Shown piece after piece: positions 21,970 to 30,008 of a stretch of DNA of 64,000 nucleotides. The position numbers and the translations under genes are program-made. The DNA is taken from assembly GCA_021776475.1 (NCBI GenBank), contig JAJFFV010000006.1, positions 806,001-870,000 of the forward strand. The letters are read 5' to 3'. Source of the DNA: Parvularculaceae bacterium. GTDB lineage: Bacteria; Pseudomonadota; Alphaproteobacteria; Caulobacterales; Parvularculaceae. Under the pieces are notes generated by a model. That model searched no databases. It was not told the origin of the DNA and was given only the letters and a program-made list of their open reading frames with translations. Positions within the stretch are counted from its first letter, which is position 1, and every line of letters begins with the position of its first letter.

Positions 21970-22015
21970 TGGCGCGAGTGACGGGGCTCGAACCCGCGAC
22001 CTCCGGCGTGACAGT
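21970..22015 (-). tRNA. 3' fragment of tRNA-Asp(GTC), attachment site
   Basis: Minus-strand sequence from the anticodon loop CTGTCAC (anticodon GTC) through the 3' anticodon stem GCCGG, variable loop, T-arm with TTCGAGC, acceptor strand and encoded CCA. The bases 5' of the loop do not pair with GCCGG and no D-arm is present, so the gene is cut at the anticodon loop. This is what a tyrosine integrase leaves at one end after inserting into a tRNA gene. The integrase gene starts 365 bases to the right. Confidence 0.85.
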
Positions 22016-22018
22016 CAC
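22008..22018. repeat. Inverted repeat at the probable crossover point
   Basis: GTGAC-A-GTCAC is a perfect 5-bp inverted repeat with a one-base centre, overlapping the tRNA anticodon loop at the border of tRNA-like and element sequence. Tyrosine recombinases bind such inverted core sites. The assignment is inferred from position. Confidence 0.5.
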
Positions 22019-22153
22019 TTTCAGTTTGTTTTTCGCAAATTATCTCACGTAATCCCAAATTCGTTTTTCTTATTAGATTCAATGTTTTAATTGATGTTGA
22101 TCAGTGGGCATTGTATTATTGTCTTGTCCCAAAATGTCCCTGATTTGCCCCCG

Positions 22154-22249
22154 TATAGTACCCCCATAGTACCCCGGATGAGAGTTCAAATTGGAGGAGC
22201 AATATAATAGGAGGACCGAGATGACTTTTTAGTACCCCATAGTACCCCG
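22154..22249. repeat. Four copies of TAGTACCCC, candidate integrase arm sites
   Basis: TAGTACCCC occurs at about 22156-22164, 22167-22175, 22230-22238 and 22240-22248, as two close pairs (11- and 10-base periods) about 75 bases apart, between the att core and the integrase gene. This layout resembles arm-type binding sites for integrase or excisionase. The rest of 22019-22379 is AT-rich with no coding frame of note. Confidence 0.5.
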
Positions 22250-22379
22250 CTTTATATCCGCCATTTTGTCGGTTTGCGACCTTCGGCGGACACGGCTGAG
22301 GGTCGAGCCACCGAAGCTAAAGCCAAGAAATAGGAGCTTTTCAAGCTGATTCTTAAAATACCCCGAGGATGATTTCTAA

Positions 22380-23657
22380 ATGCCACGTAGAAGCGCCCGA
22401 AAGCTGACCAAACGATACATAGATTCCCTAGAACCGGTGACCGGCAATGACTATACGGTTTGGGATTCTGAACTGACTGGATTTGGCCTACGCGTAAAAC
22501 CGTCTGGTCTGAAGTCATTTCAGATCAAGTATTACACTCCTACCCAAAAACAGCGAAAAGCCACTCTGGGCAAATTCGGCAGTATCACGGTCGAACAAGC
22601 GAGAAAGCTGGCGCAGAGAGAGCTTGGAAAAGTGGCGGCTGGACGCGATCCGATCCTTGAAACACGTCAGCAAAAAGGTGTTTTGACCGTCGCCGAATTG
22701 TGTGACGAATATTACGAAAAAGCCGTGGCGGGCAAAATACTGTACCGAAACAGGCCCAAAAAACCGACCACGCTTGCGACCGACAAAGGTCGAATTACCC
22801 GGCACATAAAACCATTGATAGGCGACAGGCAAATTAACGCCTTAACAAGGCGCGAAATTGAAAAATTTATGCACGACGTTCGAGACGGTAAAACCGCTGT
22901 CGATGTCAAAACTGGTCACCGGGGGCGTGCAATTGTCACCGGCGGACAGCAAGTCGCATCCAAATCAGTTTTCCTCCTGTCAGCTATGTATCGTTACGCA
23001 TTGAAGAATGATCTTGTCGAGTTCAATCCATGTTTAGGCATTGAAAAGCCAGCAGAAGGGAGACGAGATCGATATTTAAGGGAACACGAATATCAAGCGC
23101 TTGGTAACGGTCTGAAAAATACACTGAACGCAAACATTAGCCCGATTATTTGCAAAGCGCTCATCGCGTTATTGTTGACCGGTTGTCGTCGCGGTGAAAT
23201 CTTAAACTTGCAGTGGCAGGAAGTTGATGTCGAAGATCGATGCCTCCGATTGAAAGATACAAAAACCGGACCTCAAATGCGCCCGTGTGGAAAAATTGCT
23301 CTCGATTTTTTTACTTCTATGGGTCCTGGCCGAAAAGGCGAATGGGTATTCCCATCTAACCACACAAATGGCCCAATTACAGAAGTGCGTAATCAACTCA
23401 ATAACATCTGTGAAGCGACGAAGTTGTCGGGAGTGTCACCTCACATATTCCGACACAGCTATGCCACAGTTGCGTTCGAACTAGGATATAGTGAACTAAT
23501 CATTGCCGGTCTTCTTGGGCACCATCTATCTAGCGTCACAAGTCGCTATGCACATAAAGTTGATCATGTGTTGTCGGATGCAGCTGATCAGGTAAGTGAA
23601 ACGATCTGGCATCGCTTGTTTGGCAGTAAAAATAAGTTGCAGATCCTCGCCGCCTGA
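22380..23657 (+). CDS. int: Tyrosine-type site-specific integrase
   Basis: A 425-residue tyrosine recombinase. Residues 20-100 form an Arm-DNA-binding domain (WDSELTGFGLRV...LGKFGSITVEQAR), 105-225 the SAM-like core-binding domain, and 235-400 the catalytic domain. Catalytic residues are visible: Arg in TGCRRGE (270-271), Lys in KDTKTG (292-295), HIFR (355-358), His in GLLGHH (381-382) and Tyr390. It inserts and excises the element at the adjacent tRNA-Asp site. It appears intact. Confidence 0.95.
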   Translation: MPRRSARKLTKRYIDSLEPVTGNDYTVWDSELTGFGLRVKPSGLKSFQIKYYTPTQKQRKATLGKFGSITVEQARKLAQRELGKVAAGRDPILETRQQKGVLTVAELCDEYYEKAVAGKILYRNRPKKPTTLATDKGRITRHIKPLIGDRQINALTRREIEKFMHDVRDGKTAVDVKTGHRGRAIVTGGQQVASKSVFLLSAMYRYALKNDLVEFNPCLGIEKPAEGRRDRYLREHEYQALGNGLKNTLNANISPIICKALIALLLTGCRRGEILNLQWQEVDVEDRCLRLKDTKTGPQMRPCGKIALDFFTSMGPGRKGEWVFPSNHTNGPITEVRNQLNNICEATKLSGVSPHIFRHSYATVAFELGYSELIIAGLLGHHLSSVTSRYAHKVDHVLSDAADQVSETIWHRLFGSKNKLQILAA

Positions 23658-23687
23658 ACGCCTCAATGACAATTCTTCTCATCCAGG

Positions 23688-24016
23688 TGACCTGCGCCTC
23701 TTGGCTCCCGCGTTTATTTAGAGAGTCCTGCTGCTGAATAGCTCAAAGTTTTCGGTTTGGCGAGCGCGGTGTGCGTGGAGCCATCCAATAGCTCAAGCGC
23801 ACGCCGCGCGGTTGCCGGTGATTGTCCGTTCAAAGCTGAATGCGGCCGGATGTTGTTGTAGTCATAGCGCCATCGGGCGATTTTGCGCCGAGCGTCAGCG
23901 AGGCTCGTAAATACTTCCTCATTGAGCAACTCGTCACGCAATCGGCCATTGAATGATTCAATGAATGCGTTCTGCGTCGGTTTGCCGTTTGACGCATTCC
24001 GGACGCATCCAACCAC
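23688..24016 (-). mobile_element. IS3-family transposase fragment
   Basis: The minus-strand frame 23714-24016 encodes about 100 residues of the C-terminal DDE integrase core of an IS3-type Orf[17 protein letters not shown] with the last catalytic Glu, then [16 protein letters not shown]. The first two Asp residues and the rest of the element are missing on the right, where the glycosyltransferase gene ends. A TGACCTGCGCC at 23688 could be the IS end. A dead remnant that marks past rearrangement between integrase and cargo. Confidence 0.8.
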
Positions 24017-24053
24017 TTGCCAAGATACCGCTATCGCGCAAGGAGGCTACTGC

Positions 24054-25151
24054 CTAATGCGCCGATGAATCCGCGAATTCAATAAGTTCCACCGGTCTCT
24101 CATCTATTGCTGAAAGTCCTTTGCTCAAGACGGCGCTGGGATTGGCCATCGCGGCTTCGCGCGAAAAAGTTCCGAATATCGATGTTATTAGGCTCATTTC
24201 GCGGGGTGCACAGAGCGTAGCAACATTGGGCCTCAACAGGACCCCAATGAATTTCGGCGCCAGCGAGAATAAGATCATCAGGTGGAGCCTTCGCAACTCG
24301 ATTTCGTGTTCAAGATTTAGGGCGGAAGCCAAATTAAATTCGTCTAATTTCCGTGGCGGTCCTCCAACGCGGAGCCAACGCTCAATCCATGCTCGCTCCC
24401 TTGGAAATCCAGCCGTTGAAAAATATAGCGCTGCATCCGCGTAGAGTTTCCGGCGAGATGGATACGCCACAGCTTCGACGACTACGGACTTCGAGGCCCC
24501 CTTAAGCTTGGCCTTCATGAAGAGGCGCGTCGTCTCTGCGAATAGTTCATCACCACGCTGATTGAATTCTCGAACATGGCCACCCCAGGACAAAAAGTCA
24601 GCTAGGCGGTACGCAGCGACTTTGTCGTCAACGATAATGTCCTCATTCCGTTCGACGCAAATACCTGCAACAGATTCATCAACGTGATCACACAAAGCAA
24701 TGAAAGCGCTGTGCTTCGTTAGAAATTCCGGAGTGGGCGTGGCAAGCCCTTCGATAAGCACGCCTGGGCCGCACTCACATGAGCGCTTTCGCATTTTCCT
24801 GACATAGCCAGGCCCATAGTGCGTATCCGCATCCGCTTGCACGATGAGGGTCTCGTGTGGCCGGAAACCGTTCGCCTCGGCTGCTTTTCCGGCGCGAAGA
24901 GCGCCTGCGTGGCGCGGCGGCGCATAGCCTCGTTGATTTTCAATTTCTATGTGAACACTCCCAGGCGGGCTCGAAGCGGCGACACTTTCCATTACGGCGA
25001 GCGTGTCGTCATCTGACGCGTTATCGACCAACACTAGAACACAGTCTTTTTCGGCAGCGTTATCAGCGCCGCAACCAAACCCGAAAGACTTGCAAGTCTG
25101 TTCGAGGCCTTTCTCTTCATTCAAACAAGGAATCACGATCGCCGCCATCAT
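24054..25151 (-). CDS. Family 2 glycosyltransferase of the RiPP operon
   Basis: About 365 residues from the ATG at 25151, which overlaps the stop of the preceding gene (ATGA); a second ATG follows at once. The N-terminus VIPCLNEEKGLEQ and VLVDNASDDDTL are the GT-A nucleotide-binding strands, and QADADTHYGPGYV contains the DxD metal motif. A hydrophobic stretch (MILFSLAPKFIGVLL) lies near residue 290. In the operon with a radical SAM peptide maturase it could glycosylate the peptide, or build an unrelated glycan; the acceptor is unknown. Last gene of the operon. Confidence 0.82.
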   Translation of the reverse strand: MMAAIVIPCLNEEKGLEQTCKSFGFGCGADNAAEKDCVLVLVDNASDDDTLAVMESVAASSPPGSVHIEIENQRGYAPPRHAGALRAGKAAEANGFRPHETLIVQADADTHYGPGYVRKMRKRSCECGPGVLIEGLATPTPEFLTKHSAFIALCDHVDESVAGICVERNEDIIVDDKVAAYRLADFLSWGGHVREFNQRGDELFAETTRLFMKAKLKGASKSVVVEAVAYPSRRKLYADAALYFSTAGFPRERAWIERWLRVGGPPRKLDEFNLASALNLEHEIELRRLHLMILFSLAPKFIGVLLRPNVATLCAPREMSLITSIFGTFSREAAMANPSAVLSKGLSAIDERPVELIEFADSSAH

Positions 25152-25729
25152 ACGCGTACGCCACTTCTCACTAGATTTTGACGCGCTTTCCTGTGCAGAC
25201 ATTCGCCGAACGGGCCGTGAACAGCTTGACGGGCCATGGTTAGAGATTGTTGACACCGCGGGGAGCATGGCACGTGACTGATTGCCGATTTCCCCGCCAG
25301 ATATCCGCTGGGATCGATCGCCTTAAAGCTCCCAACATAAGCTCTTGATGCCATTTGAGCGGCCCAGGCGTCGATGCTTGCTTCGCCGACTCGCGCCGCG
25401 GCTCTAACACAGCAATTCGGATAACCAAGCGCTAAACCGAAAGCCTTCGTATGCTCCGACGGATCACGATCAATTGCAAGAACACGTCGACAGAGGCCAG
25501 GTTTGAGTGCAACGACAATAAAACCTTCATTGTCGAGGCACGTGTAGCAACCTAATCGCGAGAGCCATCGCGTTACGTCATCCGCATTATATGGCGTTTG
25601 GATCTCTGTTCGAATTACTGGACGAACTCCGCTCAACAAGTGAACAAGGTCGATTGTGGCCGAGGGCTTCAGCAGACCTGGCGGCGAACGCAAGCACCGT
25701 TTCAACCGCGCTGTCGCATCATAATGCAT
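25148..25729 (-). CDS. DUF483-like cysteine-containing protein
   Basis: A 193-residue protein with two Cys clusters: GYPNCCVRAAARVGE near residue 104 and SHVPCSPRCQQSL near residue 150. Their order and spacing recall DUF483-type proteins, whose function is not known; the Cys could bind metal or a cluster. It overlaps both neighbours (28 bases with the GNAT gene, ATGA with the glycosyltransferase), so it is translated as part of the RiPP operon. Function not assigned. Confidence 0.6.
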   Translation of the reverse strand: MHYDATARLKRCLRSPPGLLKPSATIDLVHLLSGVRPVIRTEIQTPYNADDVTRWLSRLGCYTCLDNEGFIVVALKPGLCRRVLAIDRDPSEHTKAFGLALGYPNCCVRAAARVGEASIDAWAAQMASRAYVGSFKAIDPSGYLAGKSAISHVPCSPRCQQSLTMARQAVHGPFGECLHRKARQNLVRSGVRV

Positions 25730-26160
25730 TGGGAATGACCTGTTGGAGTGGAGTTAACGAAGCCGGCTTCCTCCGCTGCTCGTCGAGACGCGTGATTAGA
25801 CTTCCTCATATGAGCGTAGATGGTTTCGTATTCACTTGCTTCGCATGCGAGCCTATACGCCACTCGGCCAATATTCCGGCCTTGGCTTGGTGCGTTTAAG
25901 TAAATCTGAATCGATGCGTGCGGGCCAAGGGGAGGCTCGTCAATTTGATTTATGAAGATGACGCCAGCTCTCGCGCCTTGGGCATCTATGCGCCATGCCT
26001 CCCCGCCCTTCCCGCCGCCTCGGCCCGGCGTGCCCTTAGTTCGAACAAGCCTGATATCGTCGGGATAAACGGGCACTTTATCGCTTCGCTTGGCGACCGA
26101 GCGTGGCTTTGGCGTCGGCCGGGTGGGCTTGCTCCGTTTCGCGCTAGGCTTTTTAACCAT
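25702..26160 (-). CDS. GNAT-like acetyltransferase of the RiPP operon
   Basis: A 152-residue protein. The first 35 residues are Lys/Arg/Pro-rich and probably disordered. Residues 65-145 have the GNAT pattern: a GRNIGRVAYRLACE acyl-CoA loop and helix, then YAHMRKSNHASRRAAEEAGF, the typical C-terminal helix where residues contact CoA. It overlaps the gene before it by 8 bases. It might acetylate the peptide product as tailoring or self-protection, which is inference from context. Confidence 0.68.
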   Translation of the reverse strand: MVKKPSAKRSKPTRPTPKPRSVAKRSDKVPVYPDDIRLVRTKGTPGRGGGKGGEAWRIDAQGARAGVIFINQIDEPPLGPHASIQIYLNAPSQGRNIGRVAYRLACEASEYETIYAHMRKSNHASRRAAEEAGFVNSTPTGHSQCIMMRQRG

Positions 26161-27154
26161 CTAGCGCCTCCAAGCCTTGCCGCAAGAGGCTGTCCGAGGC
26201 CTCCCAGAATTCGGCTGGAAAGAAGCCCGGAGAATAAGCGATGACGACGTCCTCGATTTGGCCACGACGCAGCGCGCGGTTCAGCGCGCCCGTGAGTTCG
26301 CCGATACGTAGAAGCACATCGTCGAGCGGTGGATCGAGGCGTTCAAGCCGCGTCTGCCACGAACTGTCGCCATCATACCGATTGTTGAAATAATCCATAT
26401 CGATGTGCAGCAAACAGGGGCGGTCACCAATGCCGCAGAGCCACTCGTCAAGAGACGAAGTCGCGCGATAAACGCCGGGTCCTGTCCCCAGCTCCTTGAC
26501 ATCAAGCCCGATGCTAGGCCGCGGCGAGCCGGGATGAAGAAGGCTGTCTTCCTCCAAAGTCATTCTCATAGCGTAGTCGGTTGCGCCTGTTATTTTCGGC
26601 GCTTGCCCAAGGTGGCGAACTTCCGTGCGCGGAAACGCGTGCAAGAACGGCGTAAGAAAGCTTCCCATGCCGATGGCGCCGCTTTCGATAGCGCTACGGA
26701 CTTGATCGGGGCGCGCGATCTCGACCATGTTTGAAGTGATCGCGTCCCAAAGTCCGCGCTCATCTGCGATTAGCCGAGGTGGTGCCAGGTCCCGATGATC
26801 ATCAACGTGAAGCACGACAACATCGTCGACCGCGCCTCCCCGCGCCAACCATTCGCTCCAACTGTGCAATGTCCATGTGTCGTAAAGAGCCGTTAAAATC
26901 TTCCCTGATCTGCGATATGACAACGCCATCCGGTCAAGCGAAAGCTGCCGGTCCCACCATTCCAAGCCGAGCGGCAGTTTAGGGTCTACGTGGCGATCGA
27001 GATCGCCGGGCCAATAGAGCTTAAGTCGCCAAGCGTCGCCTGCTCGCTCAGCGATTGCGTCCTTGTCGCAAAAATACTCACGGAGCGCGCCGTGCCTGTC
27101 ATGGGCTGAAACTGGCAACCGATCCGCAGGTACGAGCAGCATTTCAAGCGGCAA
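26153..27154 (-). CDS. UPF0489 family protein, candidate peptide arginase
   Basis: A 333-residue protein with ureohydrolase-like metal motifs: VLHVDDHRDL (residues 114-123) and LLHIDMDYFNNRYDGD (248-263), plus an MGSFLTPFLH segment (163-172). This set fits UPF0489, the family of the peptide arginase OspR that converts Arg to ornithine in RiPP precursors (landornamide-type pathways). Here it is coupled by an 11-base overlap to a radical SAM peptide maturase, and the precursor C-terminus contains three Arg. The activity is inferred, but family, neighbours and substrate composition agree. Confidence 0.75.
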   Translation of the reverse strand: MPLEMLLVPADRLPVSAHDRHGALREYFCDKDAIAERAGDAWRLKLYWPGDLDRHVDPKLPLGLEWWDRQLSLDRMALSYRRSGKILTALYDTWTLHSWSEWLARGGAVDDVVVLHVDDHRDLAPPRLIADERGLWDAITSNMVEIARPDQVRSAIESGAIGMGSFLTPFLHAFPRTEVRHLGQAPKITGATDYAMRMTLEEDSLLHPGSPRPSIGLDVKELGTGPGVYRATSSLDEWLCGIGDRPCLLHIDMDYFNNRYDGDSSWQTRLERLDPPLDDVLLRIGELTGALNRALRRGQIEDVVIAYSPGFFPAEFWEASDSLLRQGLEALDG

Positions 27155-29282
27155 CCGCGTCTACTTGTCGTCGCGCCGCATCGAGGACTGCAACCAGTTC
27201 TCGTCCGGCTGGCGTAAGCGGACAGTGCGACAACGTCTTGAACGCGGTCTCCAAATTCGCATCGGTTTCCGCTAATTGGCTAATCGCGCGTTGTTTCATC
27301 CGTGAAGGACCCCGCTCGCGCACATGCAACCAATATCTGCGCAACTCGACAAATACGAAAACGGCGTGAAGCAAACCTGAAGGCGGCCGCAAATCCTCTC
27401 GCCACGGCGACACTACGCTGACGTCGGTCGCCTCGACCATGCTAGACACGCGCTCAAGCAGGTAAAGCTTTTGATGGCGATGTTCGTGGATTAACGAGTC
27501 TGCTAGGTCATATGGATCAATGAAGCCAGCATCCTGAACAACTGAAACAAATAAGGCGCCCGGGACAGTATTGTCGCTGAACGAGACGATCTTATCGGGC
27601 AACGCTAAAGGGTCGCGGACAAACTGAATCGCTCGACAAATGCGACGCATCTCGACGTAAAGCTCCGGGCGCCAAGCTTCAACAATGCTCAAAGCCTCCG
27701 TCACGACGGTCATCGCGCCACGCAAAATCGCGTCCGGCTCAAAAACTATCGCCGATCCGAACGGAGCCCTCAGCCAGGGGTCATCTTCTGCGACACACAG
27801 CCCAATCGACGCGTTGGCCTTTTCCTCCGTTAGAAAGTTGAGATATGTTGGGTCGGCGGTCAGCGGAGCGCCGTCCACCGCGTGAAGGGCGCGACCAGCG
27901 GCGGTCGTTCGCAACGTCCGTTGCCAAGCTATCGCGCCGGGATACATGGCAATTTCATCGAATTTTTCAGCATTCAATTCTAAAAGTGCGCGGACCGCGT
28001 CGTCATGATCGCCGAGCAGATTGAGCGCGTCGATAAGATTAGCCCGTTCCTCCTTGCGCGCTTCTGAGTAGAGAAAATCCATGATGGGACCAGCGCGTTC
28101 CGCCAGTTCGAAAAAGCGATAATCGACAGAGAAAGCTTGACGTTCCTGTTCGGCTTGCACGCTTTCGCCTAGGCTTTGTTCGACGCGTCTTCGAGCATGC
28201 TGGATCAAGGCGAGCCACTCACGACAGTATATTGTTGGATTGTCGAAATGGCCGTCGCCGTATCTGTGGGGCAGTGATCCGCCGCCACAAATTTCAACAA
28301 CCACGCAGGATCGGCACGTCTCGCATAAACCGTCTTTGTGCAACTTGGACCGGTGCGCGGCTACCGCAGCAGAGGCGGCGACGTCCGCGATTTCAGTATC
28401 GCCTACCGCGCCGATCAATCGAGTCGCATCTTGGCCGACAACTTTCAACACATCCAGATCGTGATACGATCCGTCAGTCTCGATCGTAATCAAACTCAAA
28501 TCGCCAAGTCCGAACGCGTCCGTGGGCGAAGGCAAGCCGCTCAACACGTCGAGCAGTCCCTCAAAAGTGCGCACAGGCATATGAGGATATTTGTCAAACC
28601 AAAGGTCGAACGCAGAAATCAGCCAATTCAGGTACAAATCTGGATCTTCTTCGCGTCCCGGCGGCGGCCGGTCGTGATGTGCGTCGGGTAACAGGAAGTC
28701 GAGCTTTGAGGGCTGTTGTTGGGTGAAAAACTCGAAAAGCGTTTCCGGCGATGTCTTCGGATCGATAACGGCGATGACGCCTGCAAATACTTTGGGACGC
28801 TTCTGCAATCGCTTATATGCGGCGAAAACGCGATCAAAGCTGGATCGGCCCTTTCGCGTGGTGCGGTGCAGATCATTGACTTGCTGGGGACCATCGAGGC
28901 TGAGCGACACCGAAATGTCTGCTGATTCGAGAAGCTCGAGCGCGTGCTCAGTCAGAAGCAGACCATTGGTCTGCAAGGCCACGTCTACTGTTGCAGCGTC
29001 ACCAACTGATTCTCGTAGCAAGGTGGCAAGCTCGACAATAGAATCGACGCCCGCGAGCAATGGCTCACCGCCATGAAACACGACCAAACAACGTTGGAGT
29101 TTCGTCTCACGGACGTATTTGCTAAGGCGCGCCGCAAAGGCGTTTTTGTTTTCAGTAGATAGGAAACGCGGCATAGAGCGCCAGCTCTGATCCGCATGAT
29201 GATAGACGTAGCAATAATCGCAATCGAGGTTACAGCGCGACGCCAGCTTTACAAGAAACGTCGATATTCTGGCGGGCGCCAC
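27144..29282 (-). CDS. FxsB-like radical SAM/SPASM maturase fused to HExxH domain
   Basis: A 712-residue protein starting with GTG at 29282, nine bases beyond the precursor stop. The radical SAM motif CNLDCDYC (C17, C21, C24) is followed by FHGGEPLL and a SPASM-like Cys region (LCETCRSCVVVEICGGG...YCREW) near residues 315-355, as in FxsB-type maturases that make three-residue cyclophanes between an aromatic ring and a side chain two residues on. The C-terminal half carries HEHRH (599-603), matching the HExxH domain linked with peptide beta-hydroxylation. One polypeptide may thus cross-link and hydroxylate the neighbouring peptide. Confidence 0.85.
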   Translation of the reverse strand: MAPARISTFLVKLASRCNLDCDYCYVYHHADQSWRSMPRFLSTENKNAFAARLSKYVRETKLQRCLVVFHGGEPLLAGVDSIVELATLLRESVGDAATVDVALQTNGLLLTEHALELLESADISVSLSLDGPQQVNDLHRTTRKGRSSFDRVFAAYKRLQKRPKVFAGVIAVIDPKTSPETLFEFFTQQQPSKLDFLLPDAHHDRPPPGREEDPDLYLNWLISAFDLWFDKYPHMPVRTFEGLLDVLSGLPSPTDAFGLGDLSLITIETDGSYHDLDVLKVVGQDATRLIGAVGDTEIADVAASAAVAAHRSKLHKDGLCETCRSCVVVEICGGGSLPHRYGDGHFDNPTIYCREWLALIQHARRRVEQSLGESVQAEQERQAFSVDYRFFELAERAGPIMDFLYSEARKEERANLIDALNLLGDHDDAVRALLELNAEKFDEIAMYPGAIAWQRTLRTTAAGRALHAVDGAPLTADPTYLNFLTEEKANASIGLCVAEDDPWLRAPFGSAIVFEPDAILRGAMTVVTEALSIVEAWRPELYVEMRRICRAIQFVRDPLALPDKIVSFSDNTVPGALFVSVVQDAGFIDPYDLADSLIHEHRHQKLYLLERVSSMVEATDVSVVSPWREDLRPPSGLLHAVFVFVELRRYWLHVRERGPSRMKQRAISQLAETDANLETAFKTLSHCPLTPAGRELVAVLDAARRQVDAVAA

Positions 29283-29290
29283 ATGAACGC

Positions 29291-29473
29291 TCAGGACCGG
29301 CTATGCCGGTGGTGCATGCGGTCATAGCTCGTGATCACTTCGCTGACTTGCGCGCCAGAAAGCACTCGAGATTGAAGGCGTTGAAGCGCCGGATTCACAG
29401 GGCGCGTTTTGAGCAACGCATTGCGCAAATCGCCATTGTTTTTCGCGGCGTCCGTTTCTAGGGCAGCTTGCAT
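29291..29473 (-). CDS. RiPP precursor peptide
   Basis: A 60-residue peptide from the ATG at 29473, which has a strong Shine-Dalgarno (AAAGGAGGT, 5-base spacing). An upstream in-frame start at 29518 lacks this. The N-terminal 45 residues are a helical leader (NPALQRLQSRVLSGAQVSEV). The C-terminus SYDRMHHRHSRS holds three aromatic-x-Arg triplets: YDR, HHR and HSR. Three-residue cyclophane maturases act on such aromatic-x-x units. It lies directly before the maturase gene. Confidence 0.78.
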   Translation of the reverse strand: MQAALETDAAKNNGDLRNALLKTRPVNPALQRLQSRVLSGAQVSEVITSYDRMHHRHSRS

Positions 29474-30008
29474 ATGAACCTCCTTTGATTCGATTGCTTC
29501 ATAGCACGCCTCCGCCACAAGGAAAAGGACGTTCCATCATAACAGCGGCCGAGCAAGAAATGATGAGTCGCGCTCAAGGGCGATCTATTTAAAGACAACA
29601 AAAGAAATTCTTGTTTGTAAACGTTTTCAGTGTATATATACGTTGTATATTTTCTATTATAGATGTTTATTATATTTCTGTCCTTTTCTATTTAATGATC
29701 TCATGCGCCAAATCACTAGCGCCTGTTTATTGACTCGAGATGAGCCGCCTGCAAAAGCACCGCCCCAAGCGAGGTTCCGGCAAGCGCACCCGCCGCCCCT
29801 ATGAGCGGACGTAGCGACCCTTCGCGCAAAGTCCGCATCTCTACTTGTCGGATACGTTCGCTGATCGCTGGGTGTGTTGCCCCCGTATAACTGCGCCACA
29901 AAATTCGTGATATTCTACGAGGAGTGTAGGTTATGGAATGGCGGAAAAGAAGAAATTAGCGGAACGCCACTTCACGGCTAATCCACTATGTCGCCGGACG
30001 AGATGAGA
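29474..30008. other. AT-rich leader of the RiPP operon and possible gene remnant
   Basis: Positions 29590-29700 are very AT-rich (TATATATA, runs of A and T) and probably hold the operon promoter, but I cannot assign boxes safely. Within 29716-29901 on the minus strand a 61-codon frame reads THPAISERIRQVE followed by a Gly/Ala-rich hydrophobic segment; it weakly recalls the C-terminal part of an M48-type peptidase and has no good start, so it may be a remnant. Nothing else was seen. Confidence 0.35.

Noticed and set aside
21970-22015. A complete tRNA-Asp gene
   Set aside because: The 5' half is missing; the bases 5' of the anticodon loop do not pair with the 3' stem GCCGG.
29657-29899. An 80-codon minus-strand frame (MAQLYGGNTPSD...) upstream of the precursor
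   Set aside because: It overlaps a more protein-like frame, and runs into AT-rich DNA; composition unlike a gene.
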